A stretch of 64,000 nt of DNA from Hirudinaria manillensis (Eukaryota; Annelida; Clitellata; Hirudinida; Hirudinidae), in assembly GCA_034509925.1 (NCBI GenBank), contig CM067533.1:9580656-9644655 (forward strand), written 5' to 3'. The position numbers were made by a program, and so were the translations under genes. Within the stretch, counting starts at the first letter, position 1, and the number at the start of each line of letters is the position of its first letter. The notes beneath the pieces are model-generated. The model was not told where the DNA came from. It was given only the letters and a program-made list of their open reading frames with translations, and made no database searches. Of the stretch, positions 41,557-53,283 are shown one piece after another.

Positions 41557-42439
41557 GGCCATCTCACCTTCCCGCCACTAAACTCATCGAATCATCCCAG
41601 TTCAACAGGCGTTCAGTAACATTTCGAGTCCCTCATCGAAACCAGAATCTCCCAAGACCGTCTCGAGACCTGATCTCGAGTTACCTGGATAAATGACAGG
41701 CTAAAGACAACTCACAGACACGATATCTATCGGTTTGCCATGGATTTCCAGAGACGGGAAAAGGGTAGGATTCAGTTAGAGTGAGTAGGTTAGGGTAGAG
41801 TCTGAGTGGATTACGTACTGAACCTATTCCCTACCCTGTGAGTTGTCTTTTGCCTGTCACTTGTCCGAAGTAGAGGTCTCGAGACCTCTACCGTGACGAG
41901 ACGCTGGAAATCGTGTGACATCGTGATTGCATTTCACACACGAGCCACGGAGTTTAGGATCATAATGAGATGCGCTTGACCTCTGAAGGAGGACGGTGAT
42001 TGGCTGGCGGTTCGAAAGGAGGTTGGAGACGAAAATAGATTCAAGAGTGTAAATTATTAATTGGAGCGGGCTAAATACGGAGACTAACGAATGACGACGA
42101 CGACGACGATGATGATGATGAGGAGGAGGAAGAGGAGAAAGAGGAAGAAGATGAAGAAAATTCTAACGGGGTAGAGAATGGATACAATTATAATATTTAA
42201 AAGGTATCAGAAAGTCTTATCTGAATCACGTACGAGCTTCAAAGGGCTGGAAGACATCGCTAATGAGGTTCCGAAGATAACGCCCCATCATCATCGCCAT
42301 CATCATCATCACCAAAGGGCAAAGGTCGTTATCAACGTCTTCGATATCACTATCATCACATTCACCATCATCACTTTGGAAAATAATAACTGCTTCCAGA
42401 GCAGGTAAGGAGGGAATAATCGTCGTTTGGAAGCGCTTG
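34842..42439 (-). CDS. PDZRN3/PDZRN4-like protein, C-terminal exons
   Basis: Four minus-strand exons with matching phases: 42439-42234 (5' border least certain), 40715-40517, 37348-37075 and 36620-34842 (stop). The last exon alone encodes about 590 aa. Landmarks shared in order with the C-terminal half of PDZRN3/4: the RQAMRQLANRS segment, LDISDNDLNEFCTAMTLY, FRLSDVTSVIDEEED, EWVIRRRQDGTRYITRR, and the C-terminal LLSVTTI, a PDZ-binding tail like the SVTTV of vertebrate PDZRN3. RING and PDZ exons should lie further right but were not found. PDZRN proteins are RING-type ubiquitin ligases at synapses and junctions. The protein is low-complexity: Ser, Asn, Gln and Asp runs come from triplet repeats inside exons. 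The acceptor of the last exon (TTATTCGCCAG) keeps the frame open upstream of its first Met. Confidence 0.72.
36679..36736. repeat. (AAT)n microsatellite
   Basis: Near-pure AAT repeat just upstream (minus sense) of the last PDZRN-like exon. Confidence 0.9.
37041..37056. repeat. (TCA)n microsatellite at a splice donor
   Basis: A short TCA run lies directly 3' (minus sense) of the GTGAGT donor of the PDZRN-like exon 37348-37075. Confidence 0.8.
38261..38328. repeat. (GAC/GAT)n trinucleotide repeat
   Basis: Mixed GAC and GAT units, intronic. It creates spurious Asp-, Met- or Ile-rich frames on the two strands. Confidence 0.85.
38404..38439. repeat. (GATT)n microsatellite
   Basis: About nine GATT units. 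Confidence 0.9.
38571..38625. repeat. (TCG/TCA)n trinucleotide repeat
   Basis: Mixed TCG and TCA units in the PDZRN-like intron. Confidence 0.85.
38758..38811. repeat. (CATC/CGTC)n tetranucleotide repeat
   Basis: CATC units grading into CGTC units. The same two-variant repeat recurs near 46.5, 54.3, 54.9, 55.5 and 63.5 kb. Confidence 0.9.
38918..39535. repeat. Cluster of (TCA/TCG)n trinucleotide arrays
   Basis: At least four arrays (about 38918-38972, 39119-39185, 39290-39387 and 39466-39535) of TCA, TCG and CAC-type units separated by short unique DNA. They lie in the intron between PDZRN-like exons 40715-40517 and 37348-37075. Confidence 0.85.
39668..39767. repeat. (ATC)n trinucleotide array
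   Basis: Imperfect ATC/TCG repeat of about 100 bp. Confidence 0.85.
40054..40157. repeat. (CAT/CAC)n trinucleotide array
   Basis: Imperfect CAT and CAC units. Confidence 0.85.
40318..40464. repeat. (GAT/GAC)n trinucleotide array next to a PDZRN-like exon
   Basis: About 147 bp of GAT and GAC units starting some 50 bases 3' (minus sense) of the donor at 40517. Confidence 0.9.
41193..41266. repeat. (TCAA)n tetranucleotide array
   Basis: About 18 TCAA units with one variant. A shorter TCAA array lies at about 41498-41560. Confidence 0.95.
41660..41885. mobile_element. Imperfect 226-bp inverted repeat (fold-back candidate)
   Basis: The outer arm GTCTCGAGACCT (41660-41671) pairs with AGGTCTCGAGAC (41874-41885). 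The inner arm GACAGGCTAAAGACAACTCA (41695-41714) pairs with TGAGTTGTCTTTTGCCTGTC (41839-41858) with one mismatch. A perfect 22-bp palindrome centred on CTCGAG spans 41870-41891. It could be a fold-back transposon remnant or a hairpin-forming unit. No target duplication was identified. Confidence 0.45.
42086..42150. repeat. Purine-rich GAC/GAT/GAG array
   Basis: Trinucleotide run grading from GAC through GAT to GAG and GAA. Confidence 0.8.
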
Positions 42440-42446
42440 CTGAGTT

Positions 42447-42508
42447 GACGACGACGACGATGATGATGACGACGACGACGATGATGATGATGATGATGAT
42501 GATGATCA
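42447..42508. repeat. (GAC/GAT)n array at a splice acceptor
   Basis: On the minus strand it reads as ATC/GTC units immediately before the proposed acceptor CAACTCAG of the PDZRN-like exon at 42439, so it would serve as the pyrimidine tract. Confidence 0.85.
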
Positions 42509-43548
42509 CAGAAGCATACACTTTGCATCCCTCAACAACCAAACGCCACCAGTCACGAGGCTAATGAGTCTCGTTAGAGTCGGAAGTTAAAAATAGAATC
42601 CTGCCACCCCATTGGCCACCCTCGAACACGATCATCGTTATCCTCTTCCTCCTCCTCCTCCTCATCATCATCATCATCAGCATGGTTGAATGAATGAATG
42701 AACGAATGAATGAATGAATGAATGAGCGGAGGAGATCTTTAACTTTCTAATTGGCTCAGTAAGGACTTCTTTGATGACAGTCAGGGGTCCGTCCTGATAA
42801 TAGTTTCAAACCTTCAGCGACCTTTGATGTTCGCTCTTATCAATCGATCCTCCTTAATTGGGTCAGGTCGTGTTTATATATATAAAAAAAAGAGAGGAAA
42901 GAAGACCCGCGATTGGCCAATACATCATCGGCTAATTGCGTCTCATTTAGCGACCTAATTAAGATTTATTCGGGTCGGGTTAATGAATTGATGAGCAATG
43001 GCTGCTTGTATTCAGTAGGCAATTAAGGGATGGTTACTACATCGACTACAAAGGCGATGATGATGATGATGACGACGACGATGATGATGATGATGACGAC
43101 GACGACAATGGTTGGAGAGCCTATCTAACAAAAAAAAAATAACTTCTCATGGAAAAGTTTCTCAACGAGTTTTGAAACAAAGTTCTTTAAAAAGAGTTTC
43201 CACCTCATCAACACCAACCACGAAAGGGGGAGACGAATTCGAAGACTCTCCCACGAAGTTGGGTAGCCATGGGTGGCTGAATGAGTGGGTAGCTGATTGA
43301 GCGAGTAGCTGAGTGAGTGTTGATGGGCCTGCTAGTAGAGAATGAGTAGAGAACGAGAAGATGATATTGAATGAATGAAGAAACGAAAGAAGAGTTAAAA
43401 GAAACATTGGCTTGTGATCATTCGACTGAATTCAACTCTGATTCCTTTGTTATGTGAATTGAAAGAGACCGTTATAGAACAAGACTGAGTCAATCCTGAG
43501 ACTCCTCATCATCATCATCATCCTCATCATCCGGACCGTCACCACCGC

Positions 43549-43583
<35 letters not shown>

Positions 43584-44004
43584 CCATCACCGTCTCCATC
43601 ATCATAACCGTCGTCGTCACCGTCATCAACATCATCATCACTCCAAAAGTCGAACAACCACTAGTACATCGTGGTAAGACCCAAACCTACCCTCCGGCTA
43701 AAATGGTATCTCCCCTACACGACTACACTAACTTTCAAACACCAATAACAACACTAACAACAACAACAACATTGACACTTAATAACCAAGTCGAACCGAT
43801 CGACTGGCAGATGTCAAGTTAACTCAGAGCAAACACTTGTAAATGGGTCGGGTCGGGGTGAATGACCTCTAGGCCCGACCCAAATTTCCAGCCAATCAGA
43901 GAGAGGCTCCGAATGAGGGGGGTCACTTGTCAGCCGGAGCGCGTGACGGAAGCGAAGAAAACGTCATTATTGTAATTTCCAGTGACACTTTCAAGATGGA
44001 GGAT

Positions 44005-44071
<67 letters not shown>
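44005..44071. repeat. (AAT)n microsatellite
   Basis: About 22 uninterrupted AAT units. Confidence 0.95.
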
Positions 44072-44075
<4 letters not shown>

Positions 44076-44650
44076 AGCACATGATTTTATAATCTTTATT
44101 ATATGGTCGAATTATGATTTAATACGTTTTTTTTTAAATCATTTACGAAAAATAAAATACCACAAAAACAAACAAATTGATAAACAAAAAACAAAAAGTG
44201 TGAAAGCTATTCTGATAAGAATCACCACCAGGCGCAAGTGGTAGAGACCACTCGCTCTTAAGAGTTCAACAAAACACGTGTCAGGACTTCTTCGTTTAGA
44301 CGCCCTGTGCTGTTCACCCCCTGGCATTTAATTTAATGGTACAATCCGATTTGAGGAACTTCTTTATGTCAACCGCAGACAGATGTTCGTCTCGGGCGAA
44401 TTTCCATTTCCACCTAATTCCATTTGTCATTCCAAGCTGTCATTGTCGTCGTCGTCGTCATCATCATCGTCATCGTCGTCGTCATCATTTCAGCAATATC
44501 TTCCATCATCACCATGGTGGGTTAATGTTTACGTAAGTGATAGTTATCATCAATAGTGAACTTTCTATTTGCATGTTGCGTAACATGACAAGTTGACATC
44601 TCAATAGTTTACTCGCTTATTGTCACACTCATTCACTCGTTCGTTCCATC

Positions 44651-44743
44651 GTTCACTCGCTCACTCACTCACTCACTCACTCACTCACTCACTCACTCAC
44701 TCACTCACTCACTCACTCACTCACTCACTCACTCACTCACTCA
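44651..44743. repeat. (CACT)n tetranucleotide array
   Basis: About 22 CACT units. The same motif on the other strand forms the very long GTGA array at 56164-57382. Confidence 0.95.
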
Positions 44744-45505
44744 TTCAAACAAATGTTAAACAGTCCGCAATGGGGTCACAATGTTTTGCATAAGCAAACA
44801 AATGTTTGTAAATTTGCAAACCCTACTCAATCCAAATCATTATTATTATTATTATTAATTATGATTATTATTATTATTATTATTACTAAAGCATTGATTG
44901 GACGATAATGGATCCGTGCTTTGTTTATGGAGGTTTTGAATAAAACGATGATAAATCTTCATTCATAGCTTCTTCGGACAAACAAGACAAACTTGGCCCT
45001 AAGCCATTTCCAATTTATGACGCTGTCATCATCATCATCACCACCATCATCATCATCCTCGTCATCATCATCACCACCACCACCGTCATCATCATCGTCG
45101 TCGTCGTAGGCTACGACAGCCGCCTCTGCTTCTACAGCGACAGCTGCTAATGCCAGATAATAAGAAATAATAAATGGACAACCATGGGAAAAGCATAAGT
45201 TTTAATTAGAAACTCATTAACATAAATTATTTATTATAATTAGTAATCTTAATTAATAAATTAATATTGTAATACTCCAGATATAATAACACCTACTTAA
45301 CTCCAGGCAATTAAGAGCGGTGGTGATGATGACGACGACGACGAAGTGAGGGAGGGTGGTCAGCTGAATGGCTGTCACTGTCACTAGGGGGGTGTCAATT
45401 TGAGCCCAGGGACGAACCTATTGATCCCTGGGGTTTGACACCATTGATTTGCTACCAAGTTTGGTTCTACTGTGGACTTTGTTTATTATTGAAAATGACA
45501 CGTTG

Positions 45506-45511
45506 TCATCA

Positions 45512-45592
<81 letters not shown>

Positions 45593-45593
45593 C
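45506..45593. repeat. (ATT)n microsatellite
   Basis: About 29 ATT units with one deletion. Confidence 0.95.
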
Positions 45594-46262
45594 AACCGCT
45601 GAAATGCTGTTATGCCCTTCCTAGAGATCTCAAGAATTTCGCGTATCTGACTTTAAAGTGACCACAAGAAAATGCAAAGAAAAAAAAAGCCATTGAGAAA
45701 ATCATGGACAACAGGGAGACAAATCATTCAACAAGAGAGCTGTTGAAGCATTTGAAATGTGGACTGTTGTTGTTGTTGTTGTTGTTATTGTTGTTGTTAT
45801 TGTTGTTGTTGACCAGTCCAGAAAGTGTCTACGTTTCGTCTGAACGTCTGCTAAAGGATTCCAACTCGAATTTGTTGCCTATTGAGTTTCAAAAGGAGTC
45901 TCTCATTTGTAAGATCACATTTCTATGAGAGGCGTCTGCTATCGTATTCTATGTCAGGATTTCAAAATGGAAAGATGGTTGAGACTGCTTCAAGACATGG
46001 AATGAAAGAAGAAAGGGTGAAGGTTCACGGATGACTTACATTATTCGAGGTGGTGATACTGAAGTGATGATGAAGAAGAAGAAGAAGAAGATGATGATGA
46101 TGATACTCATGCAAAGAGTGAATTCATGTACTAATTTTAAATTATAATTTTTTTTTAAATACCTAAGTGATGTTTGACCAAAAGTAAAATAACTCGAAGC
46201 AAATCAATTTGGTACAACTATTCTTTCAACGACAACAATAAATATAATAATAATTATTGATG

Positions 46263-46333
46263 TTATTTTTATTATTAATGATAATATTTTTATTATTAAT
46301 GATAATATTTTTATTATTAATGATAATATTTTT
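46263..46333. repeat. 22-bp AT-rich tandem repeat, about three copies
   Basis: The unit TTTTTATTATTAATGATAAT plus AT is repeated in tandem and then truncated. Confidence 0.85.
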
Positions 46334-46498
46334 AATAATAATAACAATAATAATTAAACTTGCATTTCATTCGTTTTCAACTTCTTGAAAGTTGTTTTCA
46401 AAAGGTCAGGAAAGGCTTTGAATATCAAAGAGTTTCAGAAATAAACATTCGGAGTTGATTTCCTCGAGGAGGAGTCTTTGCATCAAATCATCCAACTA

Positions 46499-47002
46499 TC
46501 CATCCATCCATCCATCCATCCATCCAACTATCCATCCATCCATCCATAGGAAGCAGATGATTCTGATGGACTGATTCGCATTGCATTGTTTGTGTGTTTT
46601 GGGTAGAGTTGCAAAGATCTATGTCGTGCTCATAATAACGATCCTCCGGGAAAAAAAAAATAATAATAATCTCATCATCGAGTACTTCATGTAGACGGCT
46701 TCCACCACCGGTGACCTTACCACCTCCAAGGTCGTCTCGAGTGGTGTAGTGAAAATAACAACAACAACAACAACCTTCTTGATGGACGGAAGAGACGAAT
46801 GGATAAGTTATAAGGCGACTTGTTCTGACACAGGTGCATAAACACATTAGTGTCCAACTCCTGAGTCAATTGTAAACAAAGTTCCGTGTACAACTGGCGG
46901 CTTGTTACAGATTACAGATGGATCTCTGAATGGATCTGTCAGGTGTCAATGCCGGCGGATGGATGGATGGACAGTTGGATGGATGGACGGACGGACGAGT
47001 GG
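46499..47002. repeat. (CATC)n and (GGAT/GGAC)n tetranucleotide arrays
   Basis: CATC units at about 46499-46548 and GGAT/GGAC units at about 46958-47002, on opposite strands relative to each other. Confidence 0.85.
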
Positions 47003-47471
47003 ATGAATGTCTGGACAGATGGATCGGCTGGCGGAGAGGTAGCGGATTGAAAGATGGAAAAAGATATGGACGGAAGAATGAATCGAAAGCGACATCAGAT
47101 GGTACAATTTCCAAGGCGTATCCACGCGTAAATAGAAATATCAAGAGATGGATTGATTGACCTAAAATAACAAACCACGAACAGATACACAAAACTGTTA
47201 GATATACTGGCACAGCATCGCCATGGAACCGGTAGCTGGAAAGTACAAAACCCACAGGAGTTGATAGCAAGGAGAGCATTGTGTCAGATACGATCTGAAA
47301 TCCTACACCGGAGTTTTGGCTTTCCACAAAAGTCAGGGACAAATCAATCCTCTGAGGTCAGAATTGCAACCGGACCGATTGAGAAGAGTTTTCAGCTCTC
47401 GAGACAGTATTTAGTTTAATGTGAACATTTTCGGAGGCGGGGGAGTTATAGTCGGAATGTTGAAGTCGTGG

Positions 47472-47612
47472 GTGGGTGAATGAATGAATGAATGAATGAA
47501 TGAATGAATGAATGAATGAATGAATGAATGAATGAATGAATGAATGAATGAATGAACGAATGAACGAATGAACGAATGAACGAACGAACGAACGAACGAA
47601 CGAACGAACGAA
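47472..47612. repeat. (GAAT)n grading into (GAAC)n
   Basis: About 35 units. The left part is pure GAAT, then GAAT and GAAC alternate, then pure GAAC, a directional spread of one base variant. Confidence 0.95.
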
Positions 47613-50600
47613 TGATAGGACTATAGACTCATCAAGCAATCAACAGAATCACCAGCAAATTGGTCACCACTGACAATAGGTTAACAAGGAACCTTTCAGC
47701 GAAGCAGAGCAAAGTCCCCGAAGACTTCAAACCAGTTCAATCGTGTTTCCTTTTTTAAATGATTGATTGAAATCGATTGTCAATCAGAAATAATTGCCAG
47801 CGAATAGTTGCGCAATCGACTCGATCGTTAAATCCATCCCCTGGCATTCAATTCATCACCAGGTGGCAGGATTAAATTTGTCGCGTATTACTTGATTCTT
47901 CTGGTTGAGTCTAATTTTGTAACTCGTAGAATTTTAATAATAATAATAATAATAATCATAATAATAGTTATAAATTGATCATTAATTAAGTTGTAACGAT
48001 GTTACCAATGAATGTACTGATTACAAGCTCGTACAAGTTCAATCGCAGAAATCCAAGACAACATTGAAACGTTCGGCAATGTTTGGTCAATCGCTTGTGG
48101 TTGCTTTCAATCAACTTTTCTCTCTCCTTTTCAATCATTCTCTCTCTCGATTGATTCTCCTTTGAGATCAGGTAACGAATCTCAGATCCAAGCCTTGATT
48201 TAATCAATGCAAGTTTAGCGAATGCATTCATTCATTCATTCATTGACTCAATCAACAGTGAGATTTGTTCGTTCATTCTGTCAATCATTCACCTATCAAT
48301 CAATTCACTCATTGTCATCCAATCAGTCATTCATTCACCCATTCATTCAATTACTCGCAGAGAGACACTAGACTTGTTTATCACAATCAGACACTTCCCT
48401 CAGAAGCTTTCAATTGCAAACAAAGAATTAATAATTATTTTTATTTTATTAATATTTAATAATAATTATTATTTTATCGTTATAATTATTTTATTACTAT
48501 GGGATCTGACTGGCAAAAGAGGGAGCCCTAAAAGACACAAAGTGGTTCTCACATACACACAGCAACACACAAACGGAGAGACTAACTCCACTCCACAGAG
48601 ACGGAGACACGTAGACAAACATGGAATTATCCTCACACAGACGCCAAATACACGCACACACAACACACACACAACGTCTCATACGTGAGTGAGTTTGGGT
48701 CCCTGTGGTTCCTTTCCTTTTGTTCCCGATCCGGGCCAGAACTAAACTGAAGATTTCTTTATGTCCATCGATGACTCATAGCGTTCCTCATCGTTGTCAT
48801 CATCATCATCATCTTTATATCGGTGGCATCATTATCACCATCATCATCATCAACGTAATGATGTTAAATGTATAAAACGTTTTGTTTAATCCTAAACTTT
48901 CTGAAATTCAAAATCCCATAAAGAGACAAAAAAAACATATTCTCCATGAATTCCATTCCAATCTTGATTGAAGTTGATTGATTGATTGATTGATTGAACG
49001 ACTGAACGATTGTTTCAATCAGACGTCTGATTGACAATTCAATATCTTGATTGCTAAAAGTCGCCCGAAAAGCAATCCTGACTAATGGATGTAGTGAAGA
49101 CAAAAAGAAAAGAATACTATTTTTTTTATAAGATTTCTTGAAAGTCATTTCTTAACAGAACCTCAAATAAACTGGATTTAAGCATTTTTTTTCCACAAAC
49201 ATTTGCAAATAAATCTCATGAATTTAAAACCCATTAAAAGTATTTTAAATATTTAAATTTATTAATCTAACCTTTTAATGGCCAATTTAACGACGTCATT
49301 TATGATGTTAAATTCGGATTTAATTGCATTATATTTTTAATTATTATTATATTAATTATTATTAATTAATTAAAATAATATGCAAATATAGAATTTAAAT
49401 TCTGCAGACAGAAACGTAGTGGATCAGATCTTCTTAATTGGACGGAAATGCTGTTTTTAAACTGACACCTCTCTAAAAAGGTCACCTAATTGCACACGAA
49501 GTCCATTATCGGGGCCTCATTTCAGACCATTAAGCGTCCATTTTCGATGATTTACGTAGGAAAATGATTTTAAATGTTAAAATAAATAGCATAATAAAAT
49601 CTACCGCGCGTGTGTGTCGAATTTAATGCGAATTAAATTTCAATTTAACTTGAATGTAGAAAAAAAAATAAGACGAAAATAGTAATTAAATCCGGTAAAC
49701 TCGTCACAGTGAACTCTTGGGAAAAATATTTAAATTAGTCTCAAAATGCTTGAAATGTCAGTGACACTTTGTTAGAAGTCATATCGCTGTCTCCGTAAAG
49801 ATCGGATGTCACTTTAGCGCCGTGGACCCGACGCTGGGAGCTTTGTTGCGTCATAAAGTTACACGTCATCGTCATGACTAAACTCGTTTTTGTGGCACTT
49901 GTGTTAAATTCCCGACCTATTCTCTGGCACTTTCTGAACTCTTAATTAATTCTGTTTTCTTTTTTAAATTAACAGAATTAACAAACAAATATACAAATAA
50001 ATATCCCAAGAACTTTCACGAGCCCTAAAGCAAAGCAAAGCGACATCTTTGTTTTCCTGTCTTCGTGACACTTTGTGTATCGATGCTTGCATTCGTTCCT
50101 GCATCCCTGTGCGTGGGAATCCATTGTACCCATCGTCGGTCACGCTCGAGTGGCTCTGACACCCCCTCCTGGGTTTCACGCTCCAGTGACCAGAAGCACA
50201 TGTCAGATGTTCATGGAGGCGTGAACAGAGAACTCGGTAATTGCGGGTTTCAAGGAACTTTGAGAAGCAACTTAAAAAAGTTCATTTTCGAATTTCCTTC
50301 TTTTTTTTTAATTTCATTTAAAAAAAAACGGTTTTTAATTCTTAAAAAATCGACGTTCAAAGAATTCGTAGTGCATTTGCGAACAAATTCTGTTTGTTTA
50401 CTTGCTTCAAATGCTATTTTAAGTTGTTTATTTGTACTTAATGATTATGTACTTAATGATAAAGTCTTGAAACTCGATTAAGTATTTCCGCACGCATAAA
50501 AATATCTCTTAATTCGGAGAAAATCGATCGGAAATGGAAAGATAAACTCAAAAAAAAAAAAGGTAACTCACCTCGACGACGTCTTCAAACTTTTGCTTCT

Positions 50601-50906
50601 CTTTTCAAGAACTTTTCTTCAAAAATACTCCGAAATTAAAATGAAAAACGAAACAGGAAGAGATTCAGAGGAGGTCTTCCAAGAATCGTTGACTAGTTTT
50701 TTTGTGTTGTTGTTACTGTTGTAACAAGGGCTGTTGTCAGAATGAATCAGAAATGACGATCAGAAATTCTAACTTTCTCTGCAAAACTTCTGTAAGAAAC
50801 AAATGTCATTGTTGTTGTTGTTGTTCTTGCAATTTTTATTTCTGGACTTTCAGAAGAAGAAGAAGAAGAAGAAGAAGACTAAACTTTCACTTTCGTATTT
50901 ATTCAC

Positions 50907-50975
50907 CTGCATTGAATCTTATCAGATCTCAAACAACCGAGAGTCCACAGTCGTCCTTGCACTTTGAACGTTCAA
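50907..50975 (-). other. Possible first exon of a minus-strand transcript
   Basis: Downstream (minus sense) of a TATA-like box at 51001-51010, this stretch ends ATGCAG/GTGAAT, a start codon followed by a good splice donor. It may be an internal start for the PDZRN-like gene or an unrelated transcript. No following exon was established. Confidence 0.25.
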
Positions 50976-51000
50976 TGAAGTGGGTCAGCCACCGCCTTGG

Positions 51001-51010
51001 CTTTTATAAG
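51001..51010 (-). promoter_or_regulatory. TATA-box candidate on the minus strand
   Basis: CTTATAAAAG on the minus strand in a non-repetitive, GC-balanced context, about 95 bases upstream of the ATGCAG/GTGAAT donor. Confidence 0.35.
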
Positions 51011-53223
51011 TCCCTGGACACCCTGGTGAGATGCTGAGAGAATTTGAGGGGAACGAGAGAGAGAGAGAGAAAAGAAGGAGTGAATTGTTATGGTGATCTA
51101 GTATAGTAATTAATACGGAATAATATTTTAACGAGATTTGTTATTTATTAATAATAATATTCAACGATATTCAATTATTACTCAACTTTTGGTTAGGTGA
51201 TTGGAATTTAAAATTCAAATCTGCGCTTTGAAAGTCGAGCAGATTTTAGCGCATTACAGGATCCCCTCTGAGCGCCAACAGTTTTAACCAACAAATCTTA
51301 CGTCGATATTCAAAAGAGATTACAGAGATTTACAGAGAGAGAGAGATTTACAAACAGAAAGGTTACGTCATAAGTTACAATGGGTTTGTACAGGATTTAC
51401 AGTTTACTTTACAATAAGAGTATTACTTACAATTTACTCAATTCCCTCAAAAATGTTAGTCTCACCTTGGAGACCAACAGTCGACCAATGGCTTCAAGTA
51501 AAAGCCATCTTTGAAGGGGATTGCGCAAGAGGTCCCCATGGACGTGTAGCAAACATTCCTGGATCGGAGTCCAAGAAACCGATTCCAGGATTCTTTGAAC
51601 TGGCGTGAAGCGAAAATAAGCAATTATCGAGTAATTGCGACAAATCGTTTGTATTTCTTGCTAGGCATTGTATATTTGTGTTTGTATGCTTGCGCGTGTG
51701 TTTAATGTAGTGTGGTGTGTATAATATATAACATATATAACATATATACATTGTATATATTCACGGCTTGTCATTCCTCCTTGATCCATTCATCCTTGTA
51801 TCTTCATTCGAATCCCATAATTGGCTTCTGTAAGGCGATCATCGAGTTCTTTGTTGTCTTTGATTTTCTTCACCTTTTGTTGTTCATTGATATCTTATTA
51901 CTATTCATAACTTATCATTATTCTTATTCTTATTATTGTTATTATTGTTATTATTATTATTATTATTATTATTGTTATTATTATTATTATTTTAATTTTT
52001 ATCATCGTAGGAAACATTCCATTGTAATAAATTATTAATTAATCTTTTTAAAAAATGTCAATCGTTGATATCTTTGTTAATCGTGTCTTTGTTGGCACAG
52101 ATTTATAGAAATCTGGAATCTTGCTCGGCAATGAATTATCGTTATTATTAATATTAAGACCAATTTCTTGTTTATTTTATTATTTAACAATTATTATTTA
52201 ACTAATTATTATTAAATTAGTTTAAAAAGTAAATTAGTTATATTTTTATTAGAATTTGCCTCAAAATAATTTCCAGAGAATAAAATACCTCCGATGTTAT
52301 CAGGCCTGCGGTGAATGTGTAATACACATTGTGTATTGCAAAAATGTGTTCCCCTGACCTACTTAGACGACCTGACCTGTCTTCTGGCGAGACGATTGGT
52401 CGAGGAGAATTGTTGTCCAATTGACGTCTTTATGTCACAGGAGGCAATACAATCGTTAGATTTTTGATGAAGATAATGTAAAGATTGCTTTGGCAGGATG
52501 ATGATGACGACGACGACGATGATGATGATGATGATGATGATGACGACGACGATGACGATGGTAATAATGACTGCAAACTCTATTGCACAAGCATTATTGC
52601 TGTTATTTACATTTAATTATTGGAAAATAATTGTAATCAAATAATTTTTAGGGGATATTTATTTCTATAATATTTTATAATATTGTTCTTTATTATACAA
52701 TTTGTTTGTTCAAGTATCTGAGATATATTTAATATCTCACTCCGAATGAACCAATAGAACGACAGGGCTCAGCCCGAGAGCACCTCTGATTGGCTTCCTT
52801 CAATATTCCTTCATCCTAACACCATGATTAATAAATAAAATGTTAATAATAATAACAATAATAATGATAATAATAATAATAATAATAAAATAACTTTATT
52901 TATAATCCACAATCCCATCTCAATGTCACTTCATTGACACCCGATGAAGTTGAACAAAGAATTTTTAAGCGATAATTTCATCAGCAAACAGGAATCCGTT
53001 GGACAAACAAAAATCCAGCAGATGTCACTGCATGCCTGAATGAATGATTGATTGATTCAATGATTGATTGATTGATTGAATGAATGAATGAACGAACGAA
53101 TGAATGAATGAATGCCAACATGCAAGGTTTCCATAGACAAATGTCCGGATGATGTTGGCAAGCATTCAATAAATGCCAAGATATTTAACAAAACAAATAA
53201 ATAAATACTACTACTACCACCAC

Positions 53224-53224
53224 C

Positions 53225-53266
<42 letters not shown>

Positions 53267-53283
53267 TATTATTATTATTATTA
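53224..53283. repeat. (AAT)n facing (ATT)n
   Basis: AAT units switch to ATT units near 53265, forming an inverted repeat. Confidence 0.9.

Larger units (their letters stand above)
42440..51000. other. Microsatellite-rich DNA, no gene recognised
   Basis: Probably intron of the PDZRN-like gene, since its RING and PDZ exons should lie to the right. I found no PDZ or RING exon. Besides the listed arrays it holds (ATC)n at 43508-43640, (GAT/GAC)n at 43052-43108 and (TCA/TCG)n at 44443-44490 and 45026-45110. A minus-strand frame around 46560-46650 with [15 protein letters not shown] is preceded by a strong pyrimidine tract and might be an exon, but no donor was found. Confidence 0.4.
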
